Below are positions 50,904 through 59,721 of a stretch of 64,000 nucleotides of DNA, piece by piece. Under the pieces are notes generated by a model. It worked only from the letters and a program-made list of their open reading frames with translations. It did not search any database and was not told where the DNA came from. How positions within the stretch are numbered: position 1 is the first letter of the stretch; the number at the start of each line of letters is the position of its first letter. This DNA is from Mycobacterium sp. ITM-2016-00318 (lineage in GTDB: Bacteria > Actinomycetota > Actinomycetes > Mycobacteriales > Mycobacteriaceae): NCBI RefSeq assembly GCF_002968285.2, contig NZ_CP134400.1:2666001-2730000 (forward strand), read 5' to 3'. A program made the translations under genes and the position numbers.

Positions 50904-52064
50904 ATGATTCGTATCGGTCTGACCGGCGGCATCGGCGCCGGAAAGTCGACGGTGTCCGCCGCGTTCAACGATTGTGGCGGCATCATCGTCGACGGGGACG
51001 TGATTGCCCGGGAAGTCGTCGAACCGGGAACAGAGGGACTGGCGTCTCTCGTCGACGCATTCGGCGACGACATCCTGCGCGAAGACGGCGCGTTGAATCG
51101 GCCCGCCCTGGCGGCCAAGGCGTTCGTCGACGACGAGAAGCGCCAACTTCTCAACGGCATCGTGCACCCCCTGGTGGCCCGGCGGCGTGAGGAAATAATC
51201 GCCGCCGTCTCCGCCGACGCCGTCGTCGTCGAGGACATCCCCCTGCTCGTGGAGACGGGGTTGGCGCCCATGTTTCCCCTTGTGGTGGTCGTCCACGCCG
51301 ATGAGCAGACCAGAGTCGAGCGGCTGATCAAACGCGGAATGGACGAGGCGGACGCCCGTGCCCGGATAGCCGCTCAGGCATCCGAGGAAGAGCGCCGCGC
51401 GATCGCCGATGTGCTGCTTGACAATTCGGGTTCGCGGGGCGACTTGGTGGAACACGCGCGGGACATCTGGTATCAGCGGGTACTGCCGCTTGCGCACAAC
51501 ATCCGCACCCGAGAGTCGGTGCGCGTCCCGCCGGACCTGGTGCCGTACCACCCGGCTTGGGCCGACGATGCCCGCCGCATCGTCAACCGGCTGACGATGG
51601 CGTGCGGGCACAAGGCCCTGCGGGTGGATCACATCGGGTCGACGGCGGTCGAGGGCCTCGACGCCAAGGATGTCATCGACATCCAGGTGACCGTCGAATC
51701 ACTCGATATCGCAGACGAACTCGTCACCGCTCTCACCGATGTCGGCTACCCACGCATCGACCACATCACGAGCGATGTTCCGCACGAAGGCGATCCGTCA
51801 CAATGGCGCAAGCGTATTCACGGGGCAGCGGATCCCGGGCGTCCGGCGAACGTGAACGTTCGCGTCAACGGCTGGCCGAACCAGCGGTTCGCGCTCCTGT
51901 TCGTGGACTGGCTGAGGGCCAACCCCGGCGTGCGCGACGACTACCTGGCGGCCAAACGGAAGGCACTCGAGACGCCGGACTACGCCGAGGCGAAGGAACC
52001 GTGGTTCCTCGACGCGTACGGGCGAGCCACCGCATGGGCCGACTCGACCGGTTGGAAGCCGTAA
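50904..52064 (+). CDS. coaE: Dephospho-CoA kinase fused to a GrpB/UPF0157 domain
   Basis: 386 residues. N-terminal ~200: P-loop kinase with IGLTGGIGAGKSTV and DGDVIAREVV, which phosphorylates dephospho-CoA in the last step of CoA synthesis. C-terminal ~185: a GrpB/UPF0157 nucleotidyltransferase-like domain (VDHIGSTAVEGLDAKDVIDI). Mycobacterial CoaE has this two-domain form, and the extra domain was reported to help folding and regulate activity in M. tuberculosis CoaE. Starts 15 bp after rpsA, probably on the same transcript. Confidence 0.94.
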   Translation: MIRIGLTGGIGAGKSTVSAAFNDCGGIIVDGDVIAREVVEPGTEGLASLVDAFGDDILREDGALNRPALAAKAFVDDEKRQLLNGIVHPLVARRREEIIAAVSADAVVVEDIPLLVETGLAPMFPLVVVVHADEQTRVERLIKRGMDEADARARIAAQASEEERRAIADVLLDNSGSRGDLVEHARDIWYQRVLPLAHNIRTRESVRVPPDLVPYHPAWADDARRIVNRLTMACGHKALRVDHIGSTAVEGLDAKDVIDIQVTVESLDIADELVTALTDVGYPRIDHITSDVPHEGDPSQWRKRIHGAADPGRPANVNVRVNGWPNQRFALLFVDWLRANPGVRDDYLAAKRKALETPDYAEAKEPWFLDAYGRATAWADSTGWKP

Positions 52065-52067
52065 CCG

Positions 52068-52601
52068 TCAGGCGGACTGGGGCGCCGCGTCGGCAGACGG
52101 TGCGACCGGCGCCAATACATCGGCGCCAGGTGTGTCAAGCGGGGCGCCGCACTGCAGCGTGCCGTACATCGGGTCGTCTTTCACGCGGAACAGCCTCGGC
52201 GCGATGAACTGATCGGCCTGCGCGACGATCTGATCGTCGACCAATATCTCGCAGTGCAGATTCGACCCGTACGGCCAGTCGATCGAGACCGTCATGCCCG
52301 CCAGTTTCGGGTCGGACATCACAGTGTTGACCTCGAAGGTACTTCCCGGAAGCAGCGTCGGCTGCTCGCTGTTGACGTTCGCGTCGTCGGCCTTGTAGGC
52401 GACCACCGCTCCGCGCGACGTGCCGTCGGCGCGGGCGCGGTAGATGACGTTGCGCAGCACGCCCGGGTCGCCCTGGGCGGCGGGGTCCGTTTGCGGCGGG
52501 ATGTCTGGATCTGCCAGCGCGGGCGCGGGGATTAACTGGGAACCGACGATGAGGGTCGCCAGTGCGGCGGCGGTGATCCAGCCGCGCTCGGTGAGACTCA
52601 T
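52068..52601 (-). CDS. Secreted hypothetical protein
   Basis: 177 residues with an N-terminal signal peptide (AAALATLIVGSQLIPAPALA) and a folded region with two cysteines (LHCEILVDDQ and LQCGAPLDT) that may form a disulfide, ending in an Ala/Pro-rich tail. Seen in mycobacteria as a conserved exported protein; no function known. Convergent with coaE with a 3 bp gap. Confidence 0.72.
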   Translation of the reverse strand: MSLTERGWITAAALATLIVGSQLIPAPALADPDIPPQTDPAAQGDPGVLRNVIYRARADGTSRGAVVAYKADDANVNSEQPTLLPGSTFEVNTVMSDPKLAGMTVSIDWPYGSNLHCEILVDDQIVAQADQFIAPRLFRVKDDPMYGTLQCGAPLDTPGADVLAPVAPSADAAPQSA

Positions 52602-52611
52602 GGCAGGGACC

Positions 52612-53088
52612 CTACGCTTTGCGCCAGGTCAGTTCCAAGCCGTTGCCAGAAAGCCAACGCTGGAGGTCATAGCCGTTTCGGGACAGTCCCTCGACGGCGC
52701 CCAGCGCGCTGCGAACCGCCTGCTCGCCGATCCGGGGCGTGAGTAACCCGTGCCGCACTGCGGTCAGGAGTTCGTCGACGTCCTCCATCTCCACGCCCTC
52801 TCCTGTGCGCAGCACGAGGTCGAGATAGTGGTCCTCGGAGTGCCAGACCTTGGCGCCCGCCGTATAGCGGCCCACGTCGAGATAGAAGTCCTGGTCGCGT
52901 TCGTGACCCGGATTGAAATGAAAGATCGATGCTCGCAATCCGAGCGATGGCAACAGCCAGGACTGCAGGTAGTGGAACTGGGCCCGGCCGGGCGTCGGCC
53001 GGGCCATGTACAGACCCCACGGTGTCACCGTGTACTCGTCGACGTCGCGTTCGATCCCCTTGGGATCGGTGTTGGTCCGGGCGACCAA
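52612..53088 (-). CDS. DUF402 protein (FomD-like), Rv1632c-like
   Basis: 158 residues from a TTG at 53088. The DUF402 domain is visible: WGLYMARPTPGRAQFHYL, FHFNPGHERDQDFYLDVGRY and YLDLVLRTGEGVEMEDVDEL with the acidic metal-binding residues. The family hydrolyses nucleoside diphosphates or related phosphate esters. The frame continues upstream with IHPPKHEKFDLVARTN, which resembles the usual N-terminus MHPPKHE of relatives; the codon in the Met position is ATC (53118-53116), so the true start may be a non-standard ATC or the TTG. Divergent from uvrB. Confidence 0.78.
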   Translation of the reverse strand: MVARTNTDPKGIERDVDEYTVTPWGLYMARPTPGRAQFHYLQSWLLPSLGLRASIFHFNPGHERDQDFYLDVGRYTAGAKVWHSEDHYLDLVLRTGEGVEMEDVDELLTAVRHGLLTPRIGEQAVRSALGAVEGLSRNGYDLQRWLSGNGLELTWRKA

Positions 53089-53205
53089 GTCGAATTTCTC
53101 GTGCTTGGGAGGGTGGATAGACCAAGCATAGGCTCGGCGAACAGGTTCGGCGGGCAGGAGCGTTGGGCCCCGTCGAAGGCAGCGGTCGACCGGGGAATGT
53201 CACGG

Positions 53206-53227
53206 TGTCGGTGCGTGGTTCTACCCT
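53206..53227 (+). promoter_or_regulatory. PafBC-type DNA-damage promoter of uvrB
   Basis: TGTCGGTG-N8-TACCCT matches the mycobacterial RecA-independent damage promoter (TTGTCRGTG-N8-TAnnnT) in every defined position except the first T. The TACCCT ends seven bases before the ATG at 53234, implying a leaderless mRNA starting there. It also decides the uvrB start. Confidence 0.75.
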
Positions 53228-53233
53228 GTGAAC

Positions 53234-55390
53234 ATGGCTTTCGCTACCGAACACCCCATCCTGGCGCACTCCGAGTACCGCCCGGTCGAGGCGATGGTGC
53301 GCACCGGTGGCCGGTTCGAGGTCGTCAGCGAATACCAGCCGGCGGGCGACCAGCCCGCTGCGATCGACGAGCTGGAACGTCGCATAAGGGCGGGGGAGCG
53401 CGACGTGGTACTGCTCGGCGCGACGGGCACCGGCAAGTCGGCGACCACCGCCTGGCTGGTCGAGCGGCTGCAGCGGCCGACGCTGGTGATGGCGCCCAAC
53501 AAGACGCTCGCTGCGCAGCTGGCCAACGAGCTCCGGGAGATGCTGCCGAACAACGCTGTTGAGTACTTCGTCTCGTACTACGACTACTACCAGCCAGAGG
53601 CGTACATCGCCCAGACCGACACGTACATCGAGAAGGACAGTTCGATCAACGACGACGTGGAGCGGCTGAGGCACTCCGCGACGTCGAGTCTGCTGTCACG
53701 GCGGGACGTGGTGGTGGTCGCGTCGGTGTCGTGCATCTACGGCCTCGGCACGCCGCAGTCCTATATGGACCGGTCCGTCGAGGTGCGGGTCGGGGAGGAG
53801 ATACCCCGCGATGCGCTGCTGCGGTTGCTCGTCGACGTTCAGTACACCCGCAACGACATGGCATTCACCCGTGGCTCGTTCAGGGTGCGCGGCGACACCG
53901 TCGAGATCATCCCGTCCTACGAGGAACTCGCGGTGCGCATCGAGTTCTTCGGCGACGAGGTCGAGGCTTTGTACTATCTGCATCCGCTGACCGGTGACGT
54001 CGTCCGCAAGGTCGACTCGCTGCGGATCTTTCCGGCGACTCATTACGTGGCGGGCCCCGAGCGGATGGCTCATGCGATCTCGACGATCGAGCAGGAGCTC
54101 GAGGAGCGGCTGGCAGAGCTGGAGAAGCAGGGCAAACTGCTTGAGGCGCAACGGCTTCGGATGCGGACCAATTATGACGTCGAGATGATGCGGCAGGTCG
54201 GCTTCTGCTCGGGCATCGAGAACTATTCGCGGCACATCGATGCCCGACCGGCAGGCTCGGCGCCCGCCACGTTGCTGGACTACTTCCCGGAGGACTTCCT
54301 GCTGGTCATCGACGAGTCGCATGTGACGGTGCCTCAGATCGGCGGCATGTATGAAGGCGACATCTCCAGAAAGCGCAACCTCGTCGATTTCGGTTTCCGG
54401 CTGCCGTCGGCGATCGACAACAGGCCGCTGACCTGGGAGGAGTTCGCAGACCGGATCGGGCAGACGGTTTATCTGTCGGCCACGCCCGGCCCGTACGAGC
54501 TCAGCCAGACCGGCGGCGAGTTCGTTGAACAGGTCATTCGGCCGACCGGGCTCGTGGACCCGCAGGTGGTGGTCAAGCCGACGAGGGGCCAGATCGACGA
54601 CCTCATCGGGGAGATCCGCAAGCGCACCGATCTCGACGAGCGGGTGCTGGTCACTACGCTCACCAAGAAGATGGCCGAGGACCTCACCGACTACATGTTG
54701 GAGATGGGCATCCGGACCAGATATCTGCATTCCGAGGTCGATACGCTGCGCCGGGTGGAGCTGCTGCGTCAGCTGCGGCTCGGAGAGTACGACGTGCTCG
54801 TGGGCATCAACCTGCTGCGGGAGGGCCTTGACCTACCCGAGGTGTCACTGGTGGCGATCTTGGACGCCGACAAGGAGGGCTTCCTGCGGTCGCCGCGAAG
54901 CCTGATCCAGACCATCGGGCGAGCGGCCCGCAACGTGTCCGGCGAGGTGCACATGTATGCCGACACGATGACCGATTCGATGAAGCAGGCCATCGACGAG
55001 ACCGAGCGCAGGCGGGCCAAGCAGATCGCCTACAACGAAGAGAGGGGCCTCAATCCGCAGCCGCTGCGCAAGAAGATCGCCGACATCCTCGACCAGGTCT
55101 ACCGCGAGGCAGACGACACCGACGTCGAGATCGGCGGCTCGGGGCGCAACGCCTCGCGCGGACGTCGCGCGCCGGGTGAGCCGGGCAGGGCGGTCAGCGC
55201 CGGGATCATCGAGGGCCGCGATACCTCCAATATGCCGCGGGCCGAGCTCGCCGACCTCATCAAGGATCTGACCGCTCAGATGATGGCTGCCGCACGCGAC
55301 CTGCAGTTCGAGTTGGCCGCCCGAATCAGGGACGAGATCGCGGACCTGAAGAAGGAACTGCGCGGCATGGATGCGGCCGGTCTGAAATAG
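53234..55390 (+). CDS. uvrB: Excinuclease ABC subunit B
   Basis: 718 residues. Walker [12 protein letters not shown], the beta-hairpin [13 protein letters not shown], Walker [10 protein letters not shown], helicase motifs [26 protein letters not shown] (split) and QTIGRAARN, and the C-terminal UVR motif ([17 protein letters not shown]). It is the damage-verifying subunit of nucleotide excision repair. ATG 53234 is chosen because the promoter above starts the transcript there; GTG 53228 is the alternative. The N-terminus carries ~20 extra residues before the usual [15 protein letters not shown]. Confidence 0.96.
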   Translation: MAFATEHPILAHSEYRPVEAMVRTGGRFEVVSEYQPAGDQPAAIDELERRIRAGERDVVLLGATGTGKSATTAWLVERLQRPTLVMAPNKTLAAQLANELREMLPNNAVEYFVSYYDYYQPEAYIAQTDTYIEKDSSINDDVERLRHSATSSLLSRRDVVVVASVSCIYGLGTPQSYMDRSVEVRVGEEIPRDALLRLLVDVQYTRNDMAFTRGSFRVRGDTVEIIPSYEELAVRIEFFGDEVEALYYLHPLTGDVVRKVDSLRIFPATHYVAGPERMAHAISTIEQELEERLAELEKQGKLLEAQRLRMRTNYDVEMMRQVGFCSGIENYSRHIDARPAGSAPATLLDYFPEDFLLVIDESHVTVPQIGGMYEGDISRKRNLVDFGFRLPSAIDNRPLTWEEFADRIGQTVYLSATPGPYELSQTGGEFVEQVIRPTGLVDPQVVVKPTRGQIDDLIGEIRKRTDLDERVLVTTLTKKMAEDLTDYMLEMGIRTRYLHSEVDTLRRVELLRQLRLGEYDVLVGINLLREGLDLPEVSLVAILDADKEGFLRSPRSLIQTIGRAARNVSGEVHMYADTMTDSMKQAIDETERRRAKQIAYNEERGLNPQPLRKKIADILDQVYREADDTDVEIGGSGRNASRGRRAPGEPGRAVSAGIIEGRDTSNMPRAELADLIKDLTAQMMAAARDLQFELAARIRDEIADLKKELRGMDAAGLK

Positions 55391-55393
55391 CTT

Positions 55394-55415
55394 GATCTCA
55401 ACCGCGGTTGAGGTC
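55394..55415 (+). promoter_or_regulatory. MerR-type operator/promoter of the MFS gene
   Basis: A 22 bp palindrome with one mismatch, core CTCAACCGCGGTTGAG. It lies between TTGATC (55392) and TACGGT (55417), a 19 bp spacer, which is the stretched geometry of MerR/SoxR-controlled promoters. Transcription would start near the second GTG (55430) of the MFS gene. Confidence 0.55.
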
Positions 55416-55420
55416 ATACG

Positions 55421-56827
55421 GTGTCTGACGTGACTGAGACCGCGACGATCAAGCCGGGCAGCTGGCGCGAGCTGCTCGGCCGCGAACGGATCGGCACCGC
55501 GACGCTGCTGGCCGGTGGCGTCGGCCTGTATGCGACCAACGAGTTCCTCACCATCAGCTTGTTGCCGAGCACGGTCGCCGACATCGGTGGCCAACGGTTC
55601 TACGCGTGGGTCATCGCGGTGTACCTGGTTGGCTCCGTTGTCGCCGCTGCCGCGGTCAACCCGGTCCTCGTCAGATTCGGGCCGCGGGCGTCGTACCTGT
55701 TGACCCTCGCCATCTTTGGGATCGGCACGCTGGGCTGTGCCCTCGCGCCGACCATGGAACTGCTGCTTGTGGCCCGCACCGTGCAGGGTGCGGCAGGCGG
55801 CATGCTGGCGGGTCTTGGCTATGCGGTCATCAGCTCCGCACTGCCGAACCGGCTGTGGACACGGGCGTCGGCTCTGGTGTCGGCGATGTGGGGGGTCAGC
55901 GTCATCATCGGGCCTGCCGTGGGCGGGGTATTCGCCCAATTCGGCATCTGGCGTTGGGCTTTCGGGTCATTGGTGATCATGACGGCAGCCATGGCCGCTC
56001 TGGTGCCGGGCGCGCTCCCGGCCCGGCGGCCGAGTGACTGTTCGCCACCGGCGATCCCGCGAATTCCGGTGTGGTCGCTGCTGTTACTCGGTGCCGCTGC
56101 GCTCGCGATCAGTGTCGCGGGGGTGGCGCGGGCGCCACTCGCCACCTTCGGCCTGCTCGCCGCAGGCGCCGGGCTTGTCGCACTGTTCCTCTACGTCGAA
56201 GGTCGCACGAAAGCGACTGTCCTGCCGCGCGCGGCATTCGCCCCCGGTCCCTTGAAGTGGATGTACGTCACGATCGGGCTGCTGATGGCCGCGACGATGG
56301 CCGACATGTACGTGCCGCTGTTCGCGCAGCACCTGGCGGGCATGGTGCCCGCAGCGGCCGGGTTCTTCGGCGCGGTGCTGGCGATCGGGTGGACGGCGTC
56401 GGAGGTCGCGAGTGCGTCGGCCACCCGTACCCGCAGCATCGTCCGCCTTGTCGCGTTGTCTCCTGTGCTCATGGCGGTCGGGCTGGCGGTCGGCGCGCTG
56501 ATACTGGGACGTCATCTTTCGTGGCCGCTGATCGTGGCGTGGGCCGTCGGCTTGTTCATCGCTGGTTGCGGTGTGGGCATCGCCTGGCCTCACCTGTCCG
56601 CGTGGATCATGGGTGCCGTCGAGGATCCGGTGGAAGCCGGCACCGCAGCGGCCGCGATCAACACCGTCCAGCTGATCTCCGGCGCGTTCGGCGCGGGGTT
56701 GGCCGGTGTCGTCGTGAACATGACCCATGGCGGGGACGCCGTGGCGGCGCGGTGGTTGTTCACCGTGTTCGCGGTGCTGGCCGCGGTCGGCTTGGCGGCG
56801 TCGTATCGCGCATCGCGCGGGCGCTAG
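55421..56827 (+). CDS. MFS drug efflux transporter, Rv1634-like
   Basis: 468 residues, about 14 helices of the DHA2 type. Motifs include LGYAVISSALPNRLWTRASA-like region (LPNRLWTRASALVSAMWG) and GPAVGGVFAQFGIWRW at the central motif C area, and GFFGAVLAIGWTASEVASA late. A predicted proton-driven exporter of drugs or lipids. GTG 55421 or GTG 55430 may be the start; the palindromic promoter favours 55430. Follows uvrB by 30 bp. Confidence 0.88.
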   Translation: MSDVTETATIKPGSWRELLGRERIGTATLLAGGVGLYATNEFLTISLLPSTVADIGGQRFYAWVIAVYLVGSVVAAAAVNPVLVRFGPRASYLLTLAIFGIGTLGCALAPTMELLLVARTVQGAAGGMLAGLGYAVISSALPNRLWTRASALVSAMWGVSVIIGPAVGGVFAQFGIWRWAFGSLVIMTAAMAALVPGALPARRPSDCSPPAIPRIPVWSLLLLGAAALAISVAGVARAPLATFGLLAAGAGLVALFLYVEGRTKATVLPRAAFAPGPLKWMYVTIGLLMAATMADMYVPLFAQHLAGMVPAAAGFFGAVLAIGWTASEVASASATRTRSIVRLVALSPVLMAVGLAVGALILGRHLSWPLIVAWAVGLFIAGCGVGIAWPHLSAWIMGAVEDPVEAGTAAAAINTVQLISGAFGAGLAGVVVNMTHGGDAVAARWLFTVFAVLAAVGLAASYRASRGR

Positions 56828-56839
56828 TGTCGGACGAAC

Positions 56840-57328
56840 GTGGACGGACGGCCGCTGTATGCCGGTCACGCCGAGCTGGACTGGCCTGAAGCGCCGTACG
56901 CCCAGTTGTGGCACGCGATCACTCTGCTGCGCGAGTTTCGCGGGGACGGGCACATCGCCGCGTTGGTCGCACACGGGCTCAGCGGTATCGAGGCACTGAT
57001 CACCCATGTCGCGACGGGAACGGGCTTCACCCCCGAATTCGGCAGACGCCTGCGCGGCTGGAGCCGCGAGCAGTGGTCGGAAGGAGTCGAGGGTTTAGCG
57101 GCACGGGGTGTGCTCGACGCCGATGGCCGGCTGACGGCCGCGGGTCATGAACTCCGCGGCAAGGTCGAGGACCTCACCGACGAACTGGCCTACGCCCCAT
57201 GGCGTTCGGTACCTGACGACGATCTCCAGGAACTTGTGGCGCTAAGGGAGGTCATCCGGGAGTGCGTACGCGTTGCCGGCGTCTTTCCGTCGAACGCATT
57301 CGGCCCGCGGTACGGGCAGCACCGCTAG
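56840..57328 (+). pseudogene. SCO6745-family protein lacking its N-terminal half
   Basis: 162 codons from GTG 56840 align with the second half of SCO6745-type proteins: HAELDWPEAPYAQLWHAITL, FRGDGHIAALVAHGLSG and a winged-helix-like end (RGVLDADGRLTAAGHELRG). The usual ~110 N-terminal residues are missing; the MFS gene ends 12 bp upstream, so no room remains. Either a 5'-truncated gene or a domain that works alone. The family function is not well known. Confidence 0.55.
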
Positions 57329-57466
57329 AGCTAGCCGGGCCCTCGCCGAGCTGACGGATCAATTTGCTTGAGCCGGATTCTGCGGCGTCGTGACGGCGCC
57401 GTTGCCCTCGGTCGCAACAGCCTTCGCGATAGTCTTTGTGCCAGCGCCTATGCAAGGGAGCCACAA

Positions 57467-58738
57467 ATGTCCGACGATAACCGGCAGGCGACCCATGGCA
57501 GTGCACAGCAGTTTGCGCAGGGTCGTCCCCTCTACCTCGGCACCGTGGTTCAATTCGCTCTGCGTTTGGTGATCGTCGTCTTCGTTGCCGTCACCTTGCT
57601 GTCCGAACCGCCGAGCAGGCATCAGTGGATCTGTGTTGCCATCCTCTGCGCATACGCCGCGATCGTCGGCTGCTGGAGCGTGTGGGCGTTGCGCTCCGGA
57701 TGGCGAGCGTCCAGCAGAACACGGGTGACCCTGCTGGGGATCGCCGCCGACGTCGCGACCCTCTCTGCCCTCTCGGTATTGACCGGGATCACCTCACCGG
57801 AGGTCTGGACCTCGGACCTGATGGCCGACGCGTTGTTCCTGATTCCGTTGATCGCCGCGGCCCAGTTGGATCCCGTCATCAACGCCGTGATGGCGATTCC
57901 GACGGTGGCGGCGTTCCTGGTGACGTGCGCGGTCACGAAAACCCTGAACGAGGAGCCCTGGACGTCGATTGCGCTGAATACGTTCGTGCTGGCCGCACTG
58001 TTCGCGGCGTCCGTGGCGGTGTCGAACATCCAGCGGGACAGGGTCGTCATGATCGTCGACCTCGCCGAGCAACGTACGCGCTTGCTGCAGGACATGCTCG
58101 GTCTGGAAAAGCGTGAGCGCCAGGATATCTCGGAGCGTCTGCACGACGGTGCCCTGCAATATGTGCTGGTGGCTCGCCAAGACATGGATGACCTGCGGGA
58201 CGGCTCGGCCGACGCGGTGGATCGGGTGGATGCAGCGCTCGTCGAGTGTTCAGGGCTGCTGCGCGACGTGGTCCGCGAACTCCATCCCGCTGTCCTTGCC
58301 AGGTCAGGTCTGAAGGCGGCCGTCGAGACGTTGGCAGCAGGCATCGGCACCCGCAACGGCTTGGTGGTCAACCTCGACGCGCGGACGTGGCCCGACGACG
58401 TGCGCACCGGCGCGGATCACGTGCTCTACGGTGTCGCCAGGGAGGCATTGACCAACGTCGTCAAACATGCTCGCGCCGAGAATGTTTGGGTGGAGTTGGA
58501 ACTCCGCGATGGCCGCGCCACCTTGCGGATCGCCGACGACGGCGTCGGCATCTCTGAGGCCAAGCTCTCTGAGAGCCTCGAGAACGGCCATATCGGTATG
58601 GCCTCGACACGCACGAAAGTTCTTGCCGCCGAGGGCCAGTTCGATGTCAGGTCCACGTCGCCGGGAACAGAGGTGACGGTCAGCATCCCCCTGGATGTCG
58701 CGGCCGTCGACAGCACCGCCGAACTGGCCGCGCTCTAG
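57467..58738 (+). CDS. Orphan sensor histidine kinase (HisKA_3 type)
   Basis: 423 residues from ATG 57467. About six hydrophobic helices in residues ~25-200, then a DHp helix with the phospho-acceptor ERLHDGALQYVLVARQD, and a HATPase_c domain (REALTNVVKHARA N-box, DDGVGISEAK). DesK/NarX-like. No response regulator gene is adjacent, unlike the pair near 7-8.5 kb. Followed by tRNA-Cys. Confidence 0.85.
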   Translation: MSDDNRQATHGSAQQFAQGRPLYLGTVVQFALRLVIVVFVAVTLLSEPPSRHQWICVAILCAYAAIVGCWSVWALRSGWRASSRTRVTLLGIAADVATLSALSVLTGITSPEVWTSDLMADALFLIPLIAAAQLDPVINAVMAIPTVAAFLVTCAVTKTLNEEPWTSIALNTFVLAALFAASVAVSNIQRDRVVMIVDLAEQRTRLLQDMLGLEKRERQDISERLHDGALQYVLVARQDMDDLRDGSADAVDRVDAALVECSGLLRDVVRELHPAVLARSGLKAAVETLAAGIGTRNGLVVNLDARTWPDDVRTGADHVLYGVAREALTNVVKHARAENVWVELELRDGRATLRIADDGVGISEAKLSESLENGHIGMASTRTKVLAAEGQFDVRSTSPGTEVTVSIPLDVAAVDSTAELAAL

Positions 58739-58799
58739 CGATCATCGCGAGCGAAATGCTTCTGCGCGCCTGCCGGCAACGGCATAGTGACTTCGCGAT

Positions 58800-58870
58800 G
58801 CGGGTGTGGCTGAGCGGATAGGCAGCGGCCTGCAAAGCCGTGCACACGGGTTCGAATCCCGTCACTCGCT
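58800..58870 (+). tRNA. tRNA-Cys (GCA)
   Basis: Acceptor GCGGGTG/CACTCGC (one G-T pair), anticodon stem GCGGC/GCCGT with loop CTGCAAA (anticodon GCA), T-arm CGGG-TTCGAAT-CCCG. No CCA is encoded. Its 3' end overlaps the stop codon of the convergent udgX gene by 9 bp. Confidence 0.93.
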
Positions 58871-59509
58871 CAAATCCGCCACCACGCGCAAGTCGGCGAC
58901 CAACGCGTCGAACGCCTTGTCCCGGTCCTCCTGCGGACCGCGCAGGATCGCCGACGGGTGTATGGTCGCGACCACCTGCGGGTCGACGTCGAGATTCACC
59001 TGCTTGTCGTCGGCGGGGAGTCGAAGCACCTCGCCGCGATGCTGAGTCAGCCGAAAGCTGCTACCCATCAACGATTTAGCGGCCGTCGCACCCAGCAACA
59101 CGACGACATCGGGCTGTATCGCATCGAGTTCGGTCAGTAACCACGGTCGACACGACACCACCTCGGTCCGGCTCGGTGTCTTGTGGATGCGTCGCTGTCC
59201 GCGCTCCTCGAATTTGAAGTGCTTCACCGCATTTGTCACGTAGACGCGTTCACGGTCGATGCCTGCGGCGACGAGCGCCTTGTCCAATAATCTGCCTGCC
59301 GGACCGACGAACGGTCGACCTGCCCTGTCCTCCTGGTCGCCCGGTTGCTCACCGACGAATACGACTTTCGCGTCCGCCGACCCGGCTCCGAACACCGTTT
59401 GGGTGGCATTGCGATAGAGGTCACAGCCCTTGCAGGCCTGCGATGCGTCTGACAACGCGGTCAAGTCGTCGGTGTCGGGCACGAACGCCGCGGCGCTGAG
59501 CGAGGCCAT
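58862..59509 (-). CDS. udgX: UdgX-type uracil-DNA glycosylase
   Basis: 215 residues from ATG 59509 (a GTG at 59533 is possible). Family-4-like uracil-DNA glycosylase with a 4Fe-4S cysteine pattern (CKGCDLYRNA and the later Cys), motif GEQPGDQED and the catalytic IHPSAI. The insertion RRIHKTPSRTEV corresponds to the KRRIH loop of UdgX from M. smegmatis, whose His forms a covalent bond with the abasic sugar, making a tight suicide complex; here the loop reads QRRIH. The gene terminates inside tRNA-Cys on the opposite strand. Confidence 0.85.
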   Translation of the reverse strand: MASLSAAAFVPDTDDLTALSDASQACKGCDLYRNATQTVFGAGSADAKVVFVGEQPGDQEDRAGRPFVGPAGRLLDKALVAAGIDRERVYVTNAVKHFKFEERGQRRIHKTPSRTEVVSCRPWLLTELDAIQPDVVVLLGATAAKSLMGSSFRLTQHRGEVLRLPADDKQVNLDVDPQVVATIHPSAILRGPQEDRDKAFDALVADLRVVADLSE

Positions 59510-59571
59510 GCGACCGGAGTACCCGCTGCGCACCCGCTAACCCTGCGTGGCTCTAACTTCGTGTAGCCGCT

Positions 59572-59596
59572 GTCACGTCTGAGGCGCCGACGTGAC
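59572..59596. promoter_or_regulatory. Inverted repeat between udgX and the stress protein gene
   Basis: 8 bp arms GTCACGTC and GACGTGAC around a 9 nt spacer, in the 212 bp divergent region 59510-59721. Possible regulator site or hairpin; the regulator is not known. Confidence 0.35.
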
Positions 59597-59721
59597 GTTC
59601 ACGGCGTCGAGAGCGCGAAGTCCCAGGACACCGCCTCTCCCGCCGGTGGATACTCCCATGTTTGCCGGACCACGGGTTAGGGTCGTTCGTTGGCGGTGCA
59701 AACGACTCTGGGAGGGTATGA

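Noticed and set aside
49407..51632. 741-codon minus-strand frame opposite rpsA and coaE
   Set aside because: Shadow of well-supported genes; composition is that of an antisense frame.
53138..53149. LexA box CGAACAGGTTCG upstream of uvrB
   Set aside because: Half-sites are separated by 2 bp instead of the 4 bp of the mycobacterial SOS box; the nearby PafBC-type promoter explains damage control better.
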